Part shown: in pieces, positions 50,620-59,281 of the stretch | How the letters are laid out: every line of letters starts with the position of its first letter | How positions within the stretch are numbered: position 1 is the stretch's first letter | Source: Sphaerulina vaccinii | Lineage: Eukaryota > Ascomycota > Dothideomycetes > Mycosphaerellales > Mycosphaerellaceae | Direction: 5' to 3' | DNA length: 64,000 nt | NCBI GenBank assembly: GCA_022570795.1 | Contig: JAKUDP010000003.1 | Span: 2,418,001-2,482,000 of the forward strand | Translations under genes and position numbers: made by a program | Notes under the pieces: model-generated | Databases searched by the model: none | What the model saw: only the letters and a program-made list of their open reading frames with translations | Told to the model about the DNA's origin: nothing

Positions 50620-51483
50620 CTAGAACGTGAATCCGCCATGTCTGTCAGGATTACGTCTACTCGACCCATACTCAATCTCAACGTCCCATCCACCTTCCGA
50701 GCCATCCTCAAAGTCCGAGCCACCACCAGACCAATCGAAAGGTACTTCTTCCGAACATCCTGGTGGCTGTTTGCCATGCGTCCAAAACCCATCACCATAG
50801 TCTTCGTGGCTGACAGTCCGAGACTTATCGCCGTCTTTCCAGCCCTCGACTTTCTCCTCAAGGGCGGTCCAGTAGCCAGTACCATAGCAGTCCCAGAAGT
50901 CAACATTATGCGATATGCCCAGCAAGCGCTCACACTTCAGAGTTGCGAACATCTCCAAGATCTCATCACACCCGTCTTGGTATGATTGTTATCGGCAAGG
51001 ACGTTCATTGATGAATACGAGCTCCACGGTCTGTAATTTGGCATATGCACTCAAGTGAACTATGAGCTTTGCAGCACGTTTATTGACGCGGTCCATCGCA
51101 GGTATGCTCTTCGCGTTAAAGCATACTGTAAGTCGTATATGACGCAGATGCTTGATGATGGGACACTTCTCGATCGTTCCTGATGGAGTCAGGCCTTTGG
51201 TTTCTGCCTGAAGTGAGAGGTCTATGGTTGCATTGTTGTACAAGATCGGGAAGCTAGCATTATATAGTTGCCAGCATGCTAGTAAGACGGCTATCTTGTT
51301 CGAGGTCTTGCTCGCCTTCGAGAAGCCGATATCGTATTGGACTTTGTTCCAGACTTCGAAGGAGCCATGACACTTTATGTCCTGGAAGAGGTAATCTATC
51401 ATACGCGTTAGGATAGCAGGTGGTAGATCCAGGAGCGGACAATTGGCCTGAACAGGACGTTGTACTTTCTTGGGCTTTGGCAT
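50620..51483 (-). pseudogene. F-box-like gene with one in-frame stop
   Basis: The frame from ATG 51483 (MPKPKKVQRPVQANC) encodes 164 residues, with an F-box-like start (PLLDLPPAILTRMIDYLF) and an LRR-like or beta-rich body (IKHLRHIRLTVCFNAK, KLQTVELVFINERP). It stops at TAA 50991-50989. The same frame then stays open for 123 more codons to 50620 (DGCDEILEMFATLKCERLLG, DFWDCYGTGYWTALEEK). Continuity in frame and style suggests a single gene of about 288 codons interrupted by a nonsense codon. There is no GT donor that would remove it neatly. Alternatives are a shorter real protein, a read-through stop or a sequencing error. The C-terminal part contains acidic Gly-rich sequence. Confidence 0.6.
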
Positions 51484-51940
51484 ATTGGTGATATTGTGAC
51501 GTTCGGATGGAGCATGGAGTCTTGAAAAGACGTGTCGCGCGCAGAATTAAACTCTTGGCCACTGACATGGGTGGCAAATTAGCGTGTCATGTTCGTGATA
51601 TACCAGACCGTTTTCGTCCGAGCTGGACTTCACTTCACTTCCGCACGTCTGACTTTCATCGGTTATTATCGCAGTCAGCGCTATGACTGCTGCCGCTACG
51701 CTGAGAGTGCCTTTAAGACTCTCCCAGCCCATCTACGATATGGTAGCGTTCACTTGTCGCTTCACCGCCCCTACGGGATGAAGTATGCAGGCAAACGGAT
51801 GCCTGCATCTAAACAAACGCTTCCAAGTGAGAACGGAGTGACCATGCCAACCCACTACCGGAAAGCCCCTCCTTCGATTCTTCCAGCTTCGAGGTTGAAA
51901 ACGTCTTCTCGCGCTCACTCACCAGAACACGACACCAACA
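51484..51940. promoter_or_regulatory. Divergent promoter region
   Basis: 457 bp between the F-box-like gene and the MYND gene. No clear element; long shadow frames here lack protein-like composition. Confidence 0.35.
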
Positions 51941-53463
51941 ATGGCGGACACTCCAATCTGCCCGCCGTGCAAGATGCCAGGTACTCAGCAGTGCACCGGC
52001 TGCAGGGAGGTGAAATACTGCTCCAAAGAGTGCCAGAAGAAGGACTGGCCGCATCACAAACTTCTCTGCCGCTCCATCTCAGGATTCCAGCTCGAGTTCC
52101 GTACGTTTACTGACCGCTCGCAACATTCGCCAGATAGAGCTGAACTTGGCAGGCTCCAGCGAGCACCTTGCTGACCATTGATACAGGCCCAGCTGACGAC
52201 ATGCGTCGAGTTATCACCTTCCATGCTGATGCTCAGACGCCCACATGGGAATGGCTTCCAATCGGAAACAGCAGCTTTACTCGGACGGATGCGGCCATCG
52301 AGCCCTTCTTCCAGCATGGCCGTCAGCCTGGTATGCATATGCCGCTGGAGGTTTTCCTTTCTGAGCCTGGTCTGGATTACAACATCATACTCTACGCAGA
52401 TGATTCCATGTTCATCAACTACACAGAGGAACAGAAGAACATTGCTGTAGCGAGGGCCACCGCAGGAAAGGCCGCTACAAATTGGAAAGGACCTCTGGTC
52501 GCCATGCGACAAGGGCTCGTTCACTTCAACGGCGATCAGCAAGGCGATCATGCTGAAGTGGACGACATGGGAATGAACGAGTACAGTGACCTCATTTCAT
52601 ACTTGATCAAGGGCCGCAAGCAGCGAGCAACTGCTAAAGCCAACTTCAATGTCCCTGGGCAGAGCAAGCAGACCCACAATGGCCCTATTCCAAGTGATGA
52701 TAAGTACTCGCAGAACAAGAGCGCTACTCCGGACGAGGTAAGTGAAGTGAATTTGGAGGGCTTCTCGCTTTACCATATCTCATGAACCTCAAGCCTACTG
52801 GAGCGACAGACTTCGCCTCCAAGCCACGATGGCATATTCAAAGGACTTGCTGACCATCGCGATCTGATTCTTAGGTTGACGGCGTGCAGTATAACTGCTA
52901 TGGTGAATCTACCACGAATCATGTGCCTCTGGCGCAAGCGGTGAAGGTCCCAAGAAGTCATCTAGTCTTCGTTACTGGTGCTGAGATCAGTCCAATCTCA
53001 AAGGTAAGGCCGTGCTCTCGGTCGCGTCGAAGAGTCGACTAATTCGTTACCTCTACAGCTCATCAGCATGCCTCTCGCAGTGTGGAGGCTTCCCTCGAAG
53101 ATCTACCCGCCGGGCTCGAACCAGAACTCCAATTTGGGCACAACATTCATGATGCTCAATTGCGACCCTGCCAGCGAGAACTTCGGTTGGGCGCCTATGC
53201 ACTGGCTGGGTGGCGATGTACCGAATGTGCTCATCGTTCGTACTGACCGAGAGAACCTGGACACCCAAGACGTGGAGTGGTTCGGCGACTACTGTTCGAA
53301 GACCGTGCTGAGCTACTTCGAAGCAGCACAAGAGGGCGAGATGAGCAGACAAGCTGTCCTCGACCAGATCACTCCTGCTGCTTGGCAGGCATATCGTCAG
53401 AACAGAATCGATCATCCACGACCCGCTAGCTTGACAGCGAATGATCACCTCAACGATGCTTAG
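51941..53463 (+). CDS. MYND zinc-finger protein, 414 aa
   Basis: Four exons: 51941-52100, 52187-52737, 52875-53003 and 53059-53463. Introns are 86, 137 and 55 nt with donors GTACGT, GTAAGT and GTAAGG and acceptors ATACAG, TTCTTAG and CTACAG. All joins keep the frame. A MYND finger opens the protein (residues 7-43): CPPCKMPGTQQCTGCREVKY, then CSKECQKKDWPHHKLLC, with all eight ligands present. It is followed by a 370-residue region with no family I can name: FHADAQTPTWEW, YNIILYADDSMFINYTEE, a region of low complexity, then PLAQAVKVPRSHLVFVTG and MPLAVWRLPSKIYPPGS. This MYND-plus-unknown layout recurs in fungal proteins; the finger probably mediates protein contacts. Confidence 0.82.
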
Positions 53464-53995
53464 AAGGAACAGCGGCTACTCTCGAGCTTCGATACGATAG
53501 GTACAGGGCACTGGAGTACCAACAAGACAGGCGCGATCATTGACACTTTAAAGTCAGCCATTGAAGACCTTGGCGATCTTCACCCAACGGATACGAGTAC
53601 GACGAGGATAAGTTTACTCTTCTATACTCCCTGCCAACTATGCTATAAAAGGCGACTAAGAGGTTCTGGTTGGAACGGATAAAGATGAGAACGTCCAAAG
53701 GGAAATTGCGCGAACGCTTGCATTCTAGTGAGACAATTGGCTCCTCTACGTCCCGCGGCAGGCATATTCCAACACGAATACCATGATCCATACAATGTTC
53801 AGTCTTCCCCTATTCAATCGACTCAGCAGCGGCCAAGCGTACAGTCGGCATGTGCTGTTCAAGCATCTCTACTCCTGAGCATAGGCTTAGTATAACACTC
53901 ATCTAACGCATCTCCAGAACTTATCAACTCGTTCTTCAAGTCACTCGTTCCTCATATCACTTTACGTCTCGGGACGATATTTCCCCTCTGCAAAA
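53464..53995. other. Intergenic, no gene seen
   Basis: 3' flank of the MYND gene and promoter of the secreted Q-rich protein. No supported feature. Confidence 0.45.
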
Positions 53996-54517
53996 ATGCA
54001 TTCAGCCACCATCTTCTTAGCACTAGCTCTCATGCTAGCACAACTCAACCTCTGCGCTCCTATTACCGATAGTAGCTGCGGAGTCGCAAACTGCGATCAA
54101 GTCCTGAAAGCTCTCGGCTTCTTCAAGGATCAAGTTGGAAGCGACCCACACGGTGCCCTCAACAACTGGGATGGTGTCGGTAGCGGCAGCAATAACAACA
54201 ACGACGATGGCCGCGGCTCGAGCAAGGAGCAGAAGCAGCAGGACCAGCAGCAGAGAGGAGACTCCACGCCACCGCAACAAGGATCTGATCCCACCACGCA
54301 GCAGCAAACAGACGAGTACCAAGCGCAGTCGGCTAATACTACTAGGGATACCTCTATGCTCGACGGGAATACTACATGGGATCCGTCTTCGCTCGACGGG
54401 CTTCCGGACGTCTGCGCGCAGAGCAAACCTGGTCAGAATGGCTTGTTTCATAGTTCGGGACATCACAGTACGCCAAATTGGTGTGAGGCGAAAGCAATGG
54501 CAGGCTGTCCATGTTGA
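53996..54517 (+). CDS. Small secreted Gln/Asn-rich protein, 173 aa
   Basis: Single exon. Residues 1-20 form a signal peptide (MHSATIFLALALMLAQLNLC). The mature protein starts near APITDSSCGVANCDQ and has six cysteines, at 28, 33, 140, 163, 171 and 173, so they cluster at both ends. The centre is a linker rich in Gln, Asn, Ser, Thr and Asp (KEQKQQDQQQRG, STPPQQGSDPTTQQQT). A short internal repeat (SMLDGNTTWDPSSLDG) precedes the C-terminal cysteines. Several NxS/T sites (NTT) could be glycosylated. No known domain. Small size, secretion and Cys pairs fit the loose class of fungal effector or cell-wall-surface proteins, which is inference. Confidence 0.7.
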   Translation: MHSATIFLALALMLAQLNLCAPITDSSCGVANCDQVLKALGFFKDQVGSDPHGALNNWDGVGSGSNNNNDDGRGSSKEQKQQDQQQRGDSTPPQQGSDPTTQQQTDEYQAQSANTTRDTSMLDGNTTWDPSSLDGLPDVCAQSKPGQNGLFHSSGHHSTPNWCEAKAMAGCPC

Positions 54518-54892
54518 GGAAGTGAAGGCGGAATGGTGTAGGTTGTCAAGGTCGCGATATCTTTGGAATTTGGACATATGCTAACCGTTTGCAATACTAG
54601 GAGGGTGTAGCAAGGGGCTTTTTATGTTACTGTTAAGATGTTATTGGTTCTTATTGTTACGGTAGTATATATGTAAATGGGGGGCGGGAAGCTCTGGAAG
54701 CTTATTCAGTGCAGAGGCTGTGGTCAGAGCAGCTGGATATATATACATGAGTGATTTAGAGCAGCTGAGCATGCATTGATGTGAGTACGCATTGATACAT
54801 GAGTATTGCAGATGTCTCCACAACTTCCAGTGAATTTCCAAGTTCCTTGAGATGTCAATGAAGATATTGATCGTTTCTGCTCCTGTGTCGCG
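54518..54892. other. Convergent 3' flanks, no gene seen
   Basis: About 375 bp between two genes ending toward each other. No supported feature. Confidence 0.45.
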
Positions 54893-55679
54893 TCACGGCT
54901 TTTTGTGAAGCCCGCAGGAGGTGTCAGTGTCGCCGTCGGTTGTTGTGAGAGGCCGGCTACGCTCAATCTCGAGACGTTGAGCCACTCTCATATCTTCTCC
55001 TGCTTCTGGCTGCGCCATGCACAACTGCCGCTTCCACATCCTCGCTATCAACTCCTTAAGCTCTCGCTCCGCAGCCTTCCTTGTTGCGGCCTCTTCTCCT
55101 TCCTTTATCGTGCGATGCCTGCAGGCCATATCATGGTCGCTGTTGGTCATTATCAGAGGCCGGGAGCGATCAATATTGTCCCTCATCACCTTTTGTCGCA
55201 ACTTACAAGTGCTGCTGCTTCATCTTCTTGTTCATATCCTTGAGTTCCTTCTGCCACTTCTTAAGCTCACGCTCTGCAGCCCTCTTCGCCGAGGCCTCTT
55301 CTCGTGCTTTTATCCTCGCCGCCTTGTAGGTGGCATAACATGCCTCCCGCTCTGCCTTTTTTGTTGCCTTACGTTCTTGTTTCGCGGCTTGGTCAGTGTT
55401 GTAGACCTTCACATCGTCCACACCTTTATAGTTGAAAGGATTATGAGTGGTGTGCTTGAAGTTGTACTCCAGTAACAGTTTAATGTCTCCAAGATCAGAG
55501 CGAAGTTGAGACACCTCTCCTTGTAGCGATGCTACCTGGCTTCTGAGTACGGTGGTATCTCCCTCGATATTCTTCACGTCTCCCTTGATGTTGTTGACGT
55601 CTTTCTTGATGTTGTTCACGATCTGTCCCCTAGCGATCGCGTAGCCGGCGGCTTCTTGATATGATGGTGGTGATGACAT
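54893..55679 (-). CDS. PPxY coiled-coil protein 1 of the array, 232 aa
   Basis: Two exons: 55679-55207 and 55118-54893. The 88-nt intron (GTAAGT to CTGCAG, phase 2) begins inside what would otherwise be the stop codon. Start MSSPPSYQEAAG carries PPSY at residues 4-7. A Lys/Asp-rich heptad region (IVNNIKKDVNNIKGDVKNIE) is followed by the array's hallmark SQLRSDLGDIKLLLEYNF and then KGVDDVKVYNTDQAA. Next is a basic helical tail (AKRAAERELKKWQKELKDMN), and exon 2 starts with a second version of that tail (RKAAERELKELIARM). So the last part of exon 1 plus intron appears duplicated. No known family. PPxY motifs usually bind WW domains, for example of Nedd4/Rsp5-type ligases, which is inference here. 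Confidence 0.7.
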
Positions 55680-56049
55680 GTTGTTGAGAGTTGTCTCTGG
55701 GTTGAGTAAAACTTGCCGATACATGTTGCCGAAGACCAGATTGAGTATAATATATGTATATAAAGTCGTTGCAGAGAGGCTGTGTAGGTGTATCTTGTGA
55801 CACCAGTCTCCTGTACCATGGGTCAGGCATAATCAAGCACTGATCGTACCGGACACTTCGAAGTTGCGCGCAGGCTGCACTGCCTCCCCTCCGAGCTACG
55901 TGGAAAGCAACGGTGTTCGGAGAGATATCGAGGATACGCTTGACACTTCTATCCACTCCATTCGCCCACTCCGACATGTGAGCAATACAGCTGCACTTCG
56001 AGTAGCGTAAATATGCCGACAGGTGGAGGCGCGTTAACGATCACCTTCC
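55680..56049. other. Array spacer 1, no gene seen
   Basis: About 370 bp between array members 1 and 2. Contains ACCATGGG at 55816 within a segment (CAAGCACTGATCG) that has weak likeness to a segment at 59163-59190. No coding evidence. Confidence 0.35.
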
Positions 56050-56817
56050 TCAGCCATATTCCGACCTAAATTTCTGCCGTCCCCAAAACAGTGATCGTCG
56101 CATGTCTTCGAGTGAAGGTTCGCTGCGTTTGCCCGCATTGCCACCATCCTTCCTAATCTCCTCACTAACTCGCTCCTGCTCGAGCTTTTCCTTGATCTCC
56201 AGATTCTTGACTGCGGTCGCGCGCTCTACATCCTCTCTGTGCTTGGCCTCACGATGAGCTCGCCTCCTGAAGGGGAACCCGCGAATCACAGCTGCTGCTG
56301 TGGTTTCTGACTCCTCGGCTCTGCGTGTACGACTTGCCTGCTGTCTGCGCAACATCTCCTCGCCTGATTCGGGGTTCGAAGCTGCCTCTAGTTCTTTGAT
56401 CTTACGCGCACGCTCCGCGTTCCGTTTCCGGTTGAACTCAGCTTCTGATTGCTCTCGCTTGCGTTTCTCGAGATCGGCAGCCGCCTCTGCGTTCTTCTGC
56501 TTTACTGTCTCTACATCACGATACGTATACTGGCCTTGATAACTCCACTCGAGATTGTACTCCAAGAATGCCCTGAGGTCTCGAAGCTCCGTGCGCAATC
56601 CAGAGGTTTCTTGTCGATGCGCCAATACTTCTCTTTCAAGCCCAGTGACCTTGCATCTGAGCTGGACGTTGTCGCTCTTAAGTTGGGTGGTGTCTCTCTT
56701 GAGCTGGTCTGTATCGCCCTTAAGTTGCGTGGTGTCTTTCTGGAGTCGTTTGATGATCTGTGCAGCTGCAGTAGACCCTTGGTTCGTAGCTTCCCAGTAT
56801 GATGGTGGTGATGGCAT
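56050..56817 (-). CDS. PPxY coiled-coil protein 2 of the array, 255 aa
   Basis: Single exon starting MPSPPSYWEATNQG (PPSY at 4-7). Residues 25-65 repeat a DTTQLKGDTDQLKRDTTQLK-type heptad pattern, an extended coiled coil. The hallmark TELRDLRAFLEYNLEWSY, with YRDVETVKQKNAEAA, follows. The remaining 130 residues are highly charged helical sequence (EKRKREQSEAEFNRKRNAER), with a short basic insert (AVIRGFPFRRRAHREAK), and end FWGRQKFRSEYG. No family recognised. It shares start, hallmark and orientation with the neighbours, so it is a clear paralogue. It is the longest member and probably forms a dimer or oligomer through the coiled coils. Confidence 0.72.
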   Translation of the reverse strand: MPSPPSYWEATNQGSTAAAQIIKRLQKDTTQLKGDTDQLKRDTTQLKSDNVQLRCKVTGLEREVLAHRQETSGLRTELRDLRAFLEYNLEWSYQGQYTYRDVETVKQKNAEAAADLEKRKREQSEAEFNRKRNAERARKIKELEAASNPESGEEMLRRQQASRTRRAEESETTAAAVIRGFPFRRRAHREAKHREDVERATAVKNLEIKEKLEQERVSEEIRKDGGNAGKRSEPSLEDMRRSLFWGRQKFRSEYG

Positions 56818-56962
56818 GTTGTCTGATGTCAGTCGTTGTCAAAGCCCCGTGAGTGGTGGCTGTCATGAGACGGGTCGTCTTCGCCAAATCTTCGCACCAG
56901 AAGTATACTTCCAGTGTGGCGCATGCGGAGGCTGTGTGCGTGTATCTGAATTTCTACCATGG

Positions 56963-57580
56963 TTAAGGGTGACCTTGGCAACCAAGAGCATTAAATCGCT
57001 TTGGCATCCCCGTTTGAGAGTTTGAGCGGATGTGCGGACCTCCAGGCAGTTCAGACTTCTGATCGCTGAAACAGCTGGTATTTCCTACCCCACCTGGCAA
57101 GTTTCCTGGCTTCTGAGGAGCAGTGCTTTTACTCCGCAGGCTGTTGAAAACCCTCGTCAGAGGCCCTCTCGCTTTCACGCCATCGCTGTCAGCTGCACGT
57201 GCTCTCTTCCGAGCCTCCCTGTCCTTCTTCTGACCCTCTTTCTCTCGTTTCAGAGCCTCTTCCTTCTCGCGTTTCCTAGCCATGCGTTCGTTATCTGCTT
57301 TGACCTTGTTCACATCTTTGTAGTGAAGCCAACTAGTGGTGTCCTTTAAGTTGTACTCGAGGAACACTTTCAAATCACGAAGTTCCTCTCGCAGCGCAGC
57401 TACTTCTTTCTCCAGCTTGGCTGTGCCGCCCGGGCCATGGGTCCCATAGTTGTGCACCGGACCAGACTGAAGTACCTCACAATTGAGAGTATGAGTGTGA
57501 AGCACATTAGTACTGTGCATCGGCTGTGACGTTTTGGTTTGTGAACTGCGCCTCTCGCGATAGGATGGCGGCCTTGACAT
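56963..57580 (-). CDS. PPxY coiled-coil protein 3 of the array, 205 aa
   Basis: Single exon starting MSRPPSYRERRSS (PPSY at 4-7). After a non-heptad insert of about 45 residues (HTLNCEVLQSGPVHNYG) comes the array hallmark KEVAALREELRDLKVFLEYN, then LHYKDVNKVKADNERMA and a run of charged helix (REKEEALKREKEGQKKDRE). The C-terminal 70 residues differ from those of the others: basic with Ser/Gly/Pro (SKSTAPQKPGNLPGGVGN). Divergent ends with a shared core are typical of fast-evolving tandem duplicates. No known family or enzymatic motif. Confidence 0.68.
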   Translation of the reverse strand: MSRPPSYRERRSSQTKTSQPMHSTNVLHTHTLNCEVLQSGPVHNYGTHGPGGTAKLEKEVAALREELRDLKVFLEYNLKDTTSWLHYKDVNKVKADNERMARKREKEEALKREKEGQKKDREARKRARAADSDGVKARGPLTRVFNSLRSKSTAPQKPGNLPGGVGNTSCFSDQKSELPGGPHIRSNSQTGMPKRFNALGCQGHP

Positions 57581-57849
57581 TGTAGTTGCGATTCTTGGTT
57601 ATCTGGGAGTATTGCTGAGGAATCGAAATTCCTTGTATCATAGATGAAGCTGCGCTCGTAGTCCTGGCGGCTGCTGTGGTGATAGATGGGCTTGCTGGCT
57701 TCGCTGTGGTGATCTGTGTACGAAGTGACAGCTGGAAAGTATTGAAGCGAGCTTGAAGCTGACTTTCCGAGTCTGTATATCTGCGTACCGTGGTCCACCG
57801 AATAGCTTCCCAAGACTTGCGCCTAAGCCTTCTTTGCTGCCTTATCTGC

Positions 57850-58221
57850 CTAGTTCAAGCCGAAGGCGTGTCTCAACAGTCCCATGCGTCCTCGTGCGTT
57901 CCTAGTATGATCCTCGACAGCTTGTTCAACTTCAGCTGCGTGCGATTTCTGCAGGGCTTCTTCACGCAGTCTCTCCTCCGTGGCTTGCGCAGTAGCAGCA
58001 TCTCTCTCTCTCTGAGCTTCCAACTGTAACTCGCGTTCTGCAGCTTTGTATTTTACCTCATCGACACTCTGGTATTGATGGCGCCACGGGTGAAACTGCA
58101 GCAGCAAATTCACATTGTATTCCAGAAATGCCTTTAGATCGCAGAGTTCCGTTCGAAGCTCTGTCACTTCTTGTCGCAGTTGGGCTGTATCGTTTTGGTA
58201 TGGAGGTGGTGCTGATGACAT
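57850..58221 (-). CDS. PPxY coiled-coil protein 4 of the array, 123 aa
   Basis: Single exon, shortest member. Start MSSAPPPYQND carries PPPY at 5-8. It then goes straight into AQLRQEVTELRTELCDLKAF and LEYNVNLLL, followed by YQSVDEVKYKAAERELQ and a charged helix (RDAATAQATEERLREEALQK). The end is MGLLRHAFGLN. Residues 11-35 are almost identical to those of protein 5 (AQLRQEVTELRTEL in both), so proteins 4 and 5 are the youngest pair. No known family. Confidence 0.68.
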   Translation of the reverse strand: MSSAPPPYQNDTAQLRQEVTELRTELCDLKAFLEYNVNLLLQFHPWRHQYQSVDEVKYKAAERELQLEAQRERDAATAQATEERLREEALQKSHAAEVEQAVEDHTRNARGRMGLLRHAFGLN

Positions 58222-58464
58222 TTTGGCTGGTATGTCCGCGGTGTTGTGCGTGTCGCTCGTGCTGAGACGATTGTATAGTCGAAGCTTTCATTGCAACTGC
58301 CACACTCTTTTAGCTTTTCGTTAGTACCTGTACCATGGATCTGACAACAGGTGAGCTGTCGTTTCCACCTCTGAGGCTATCCTCATCGCGAGCATTTCTG
58401 TTGTAGGAAGCTGAATTTCCGAAGTTTGCAGAGCAGCGTACCATGGTCCACCAAATAGCTTCTA

Positions 58465-59019
58465 CTAAAGCTGGCGGCTGCCTTTCTTTGCAGCCCAGGC
58501 ATCTAACCTCCTACCCCATGTGCCCACGAACCGATCGATAGGATTACGCCAGTTCACCTTCAGCCCTGATTCGGTCGTCCTCTTCGACTGCGTATCACTC
58601 TCGACATCAGCCGTATACGCTTTCTTCATCGCCTCTTTGCTCTTTTCTTCCTCCCTTGCGTGCCGTGCAGCAGCCTTTCCACGCTTTTTCTTCTCTCCTG
58701 CATTCGCTGCGTCAACCTCTCTGTGCAATTTCTCGTCAGCCTCTCTTTGTAGTCTCTCCACCCGCTCAAGCTTCGCGTCTGCGTTCCACTTCACCGTGTC
58801 CACGCTTTGGTAACGTTGATCGTCGTTCTCCCAGCTGTAGATCGAATAATCTCTCATCATCACTGCTAGATTGTGCTCCAGAAATACCTTAAGATCGTGC
58901 AGTTCCGTTCGAAGCTCGGTAACCTCTTGTCGAAGCTGAGCTGTGTCTTCATAGTGTTGATGTGGCGTGATGAGCCTTTCGTCCTTCAGCTTTTCCGTTA
59001 CTGATAGTGGTGTTGACAT
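58465..59019 (-). CDS. Coiled-coil protein 5 of the array, without PPxY, 184 aa
   Basis: Single exon starting MSTPLSVTEKLKDERL. Where the other members have PPSY or PPPY it has PLSV, so the WW-type motif appears lost. The core AQLRQEVTELRTELHDLKVF, LEHNLAVMM and YQSVDTVKWNADAK matches protein 4. The tail is charged and helical (RVERLQREADEKLHREVDAA), then Lys-rich, and ends with a tryptophan-containing basic segment (WRNPIDRFVGTWGRRLDAWA). No known family. It is the first gene after the PWP2 gene and closes the array. Confidence 0.68.
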   Translation of the reverse strand: MSTPLSVTEKLKDERLITPHQHYEDTAQLRQEVTELRTELHDLKVFLEHNLAVMMRDYSIYSWENDDQRYQSVDTVKWNADAKLERVERLQREADEKLHREVDAANAGEKKKRGKAAARHAREEEKSKEAMKKAYTADVESDTQSKRTTESGLKVNWRNPIDRFVGTWGRRLDAWAAKKGSRQL

Positions 59020-59281
59020 CTTGTCTACGATTCGGTACCTGTTGATAGTCTTGGGGTTGTCCTTATCCTTAATGGATTATCCTGGAGGCGGATGAGAGAA
59101 GAGCTCATGGGGCTCATATCGAAGGAATTAGTCTGGAAAGCTCTGTCAGCCTTTCATTGAACCATGGTCCGCCGACGATCAAGCAACGTATCATCTGGCT
59201 GTCGGTTCTACCTTTGAGGCTGTGCTCATCACGAGCAATTCTGTTGTACAATCTATTCAATCATCATTGCGTTCGGTGACA
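59020..59281. other. Spacer between the array and PWP2
   Basis: Contains the 59213 copy of the duplicated spacer segment. No gene. Confidence 0.4.

Larger units (their letters stand above)
57780..59240 (-). repeat. Duplicated spacer segments between array members
   Basis: GCGTACCRTGGTCCACCRAATAGCTTC occurs at about 57783 and 58437, both just downstream of the stops of proteins 4 and 5 in gene orientation. A second pair, CTGAGGCTATCCTCATCGCG at 58371 and TTGAGGCTGTGCTCATCACG at 59213, both run on to GAGCA and TTCTGTTGTA. The spacers therefore duplicated together with the genes. Confidence 0.65.

Noticed and set aside
48053..53463. Secondary-metabolite cluster around the MFS transporter
   Set aside because: No backbone enzyme, P450 or cluster regulator is nearby; the neighbours are F-box and MYND proteins.
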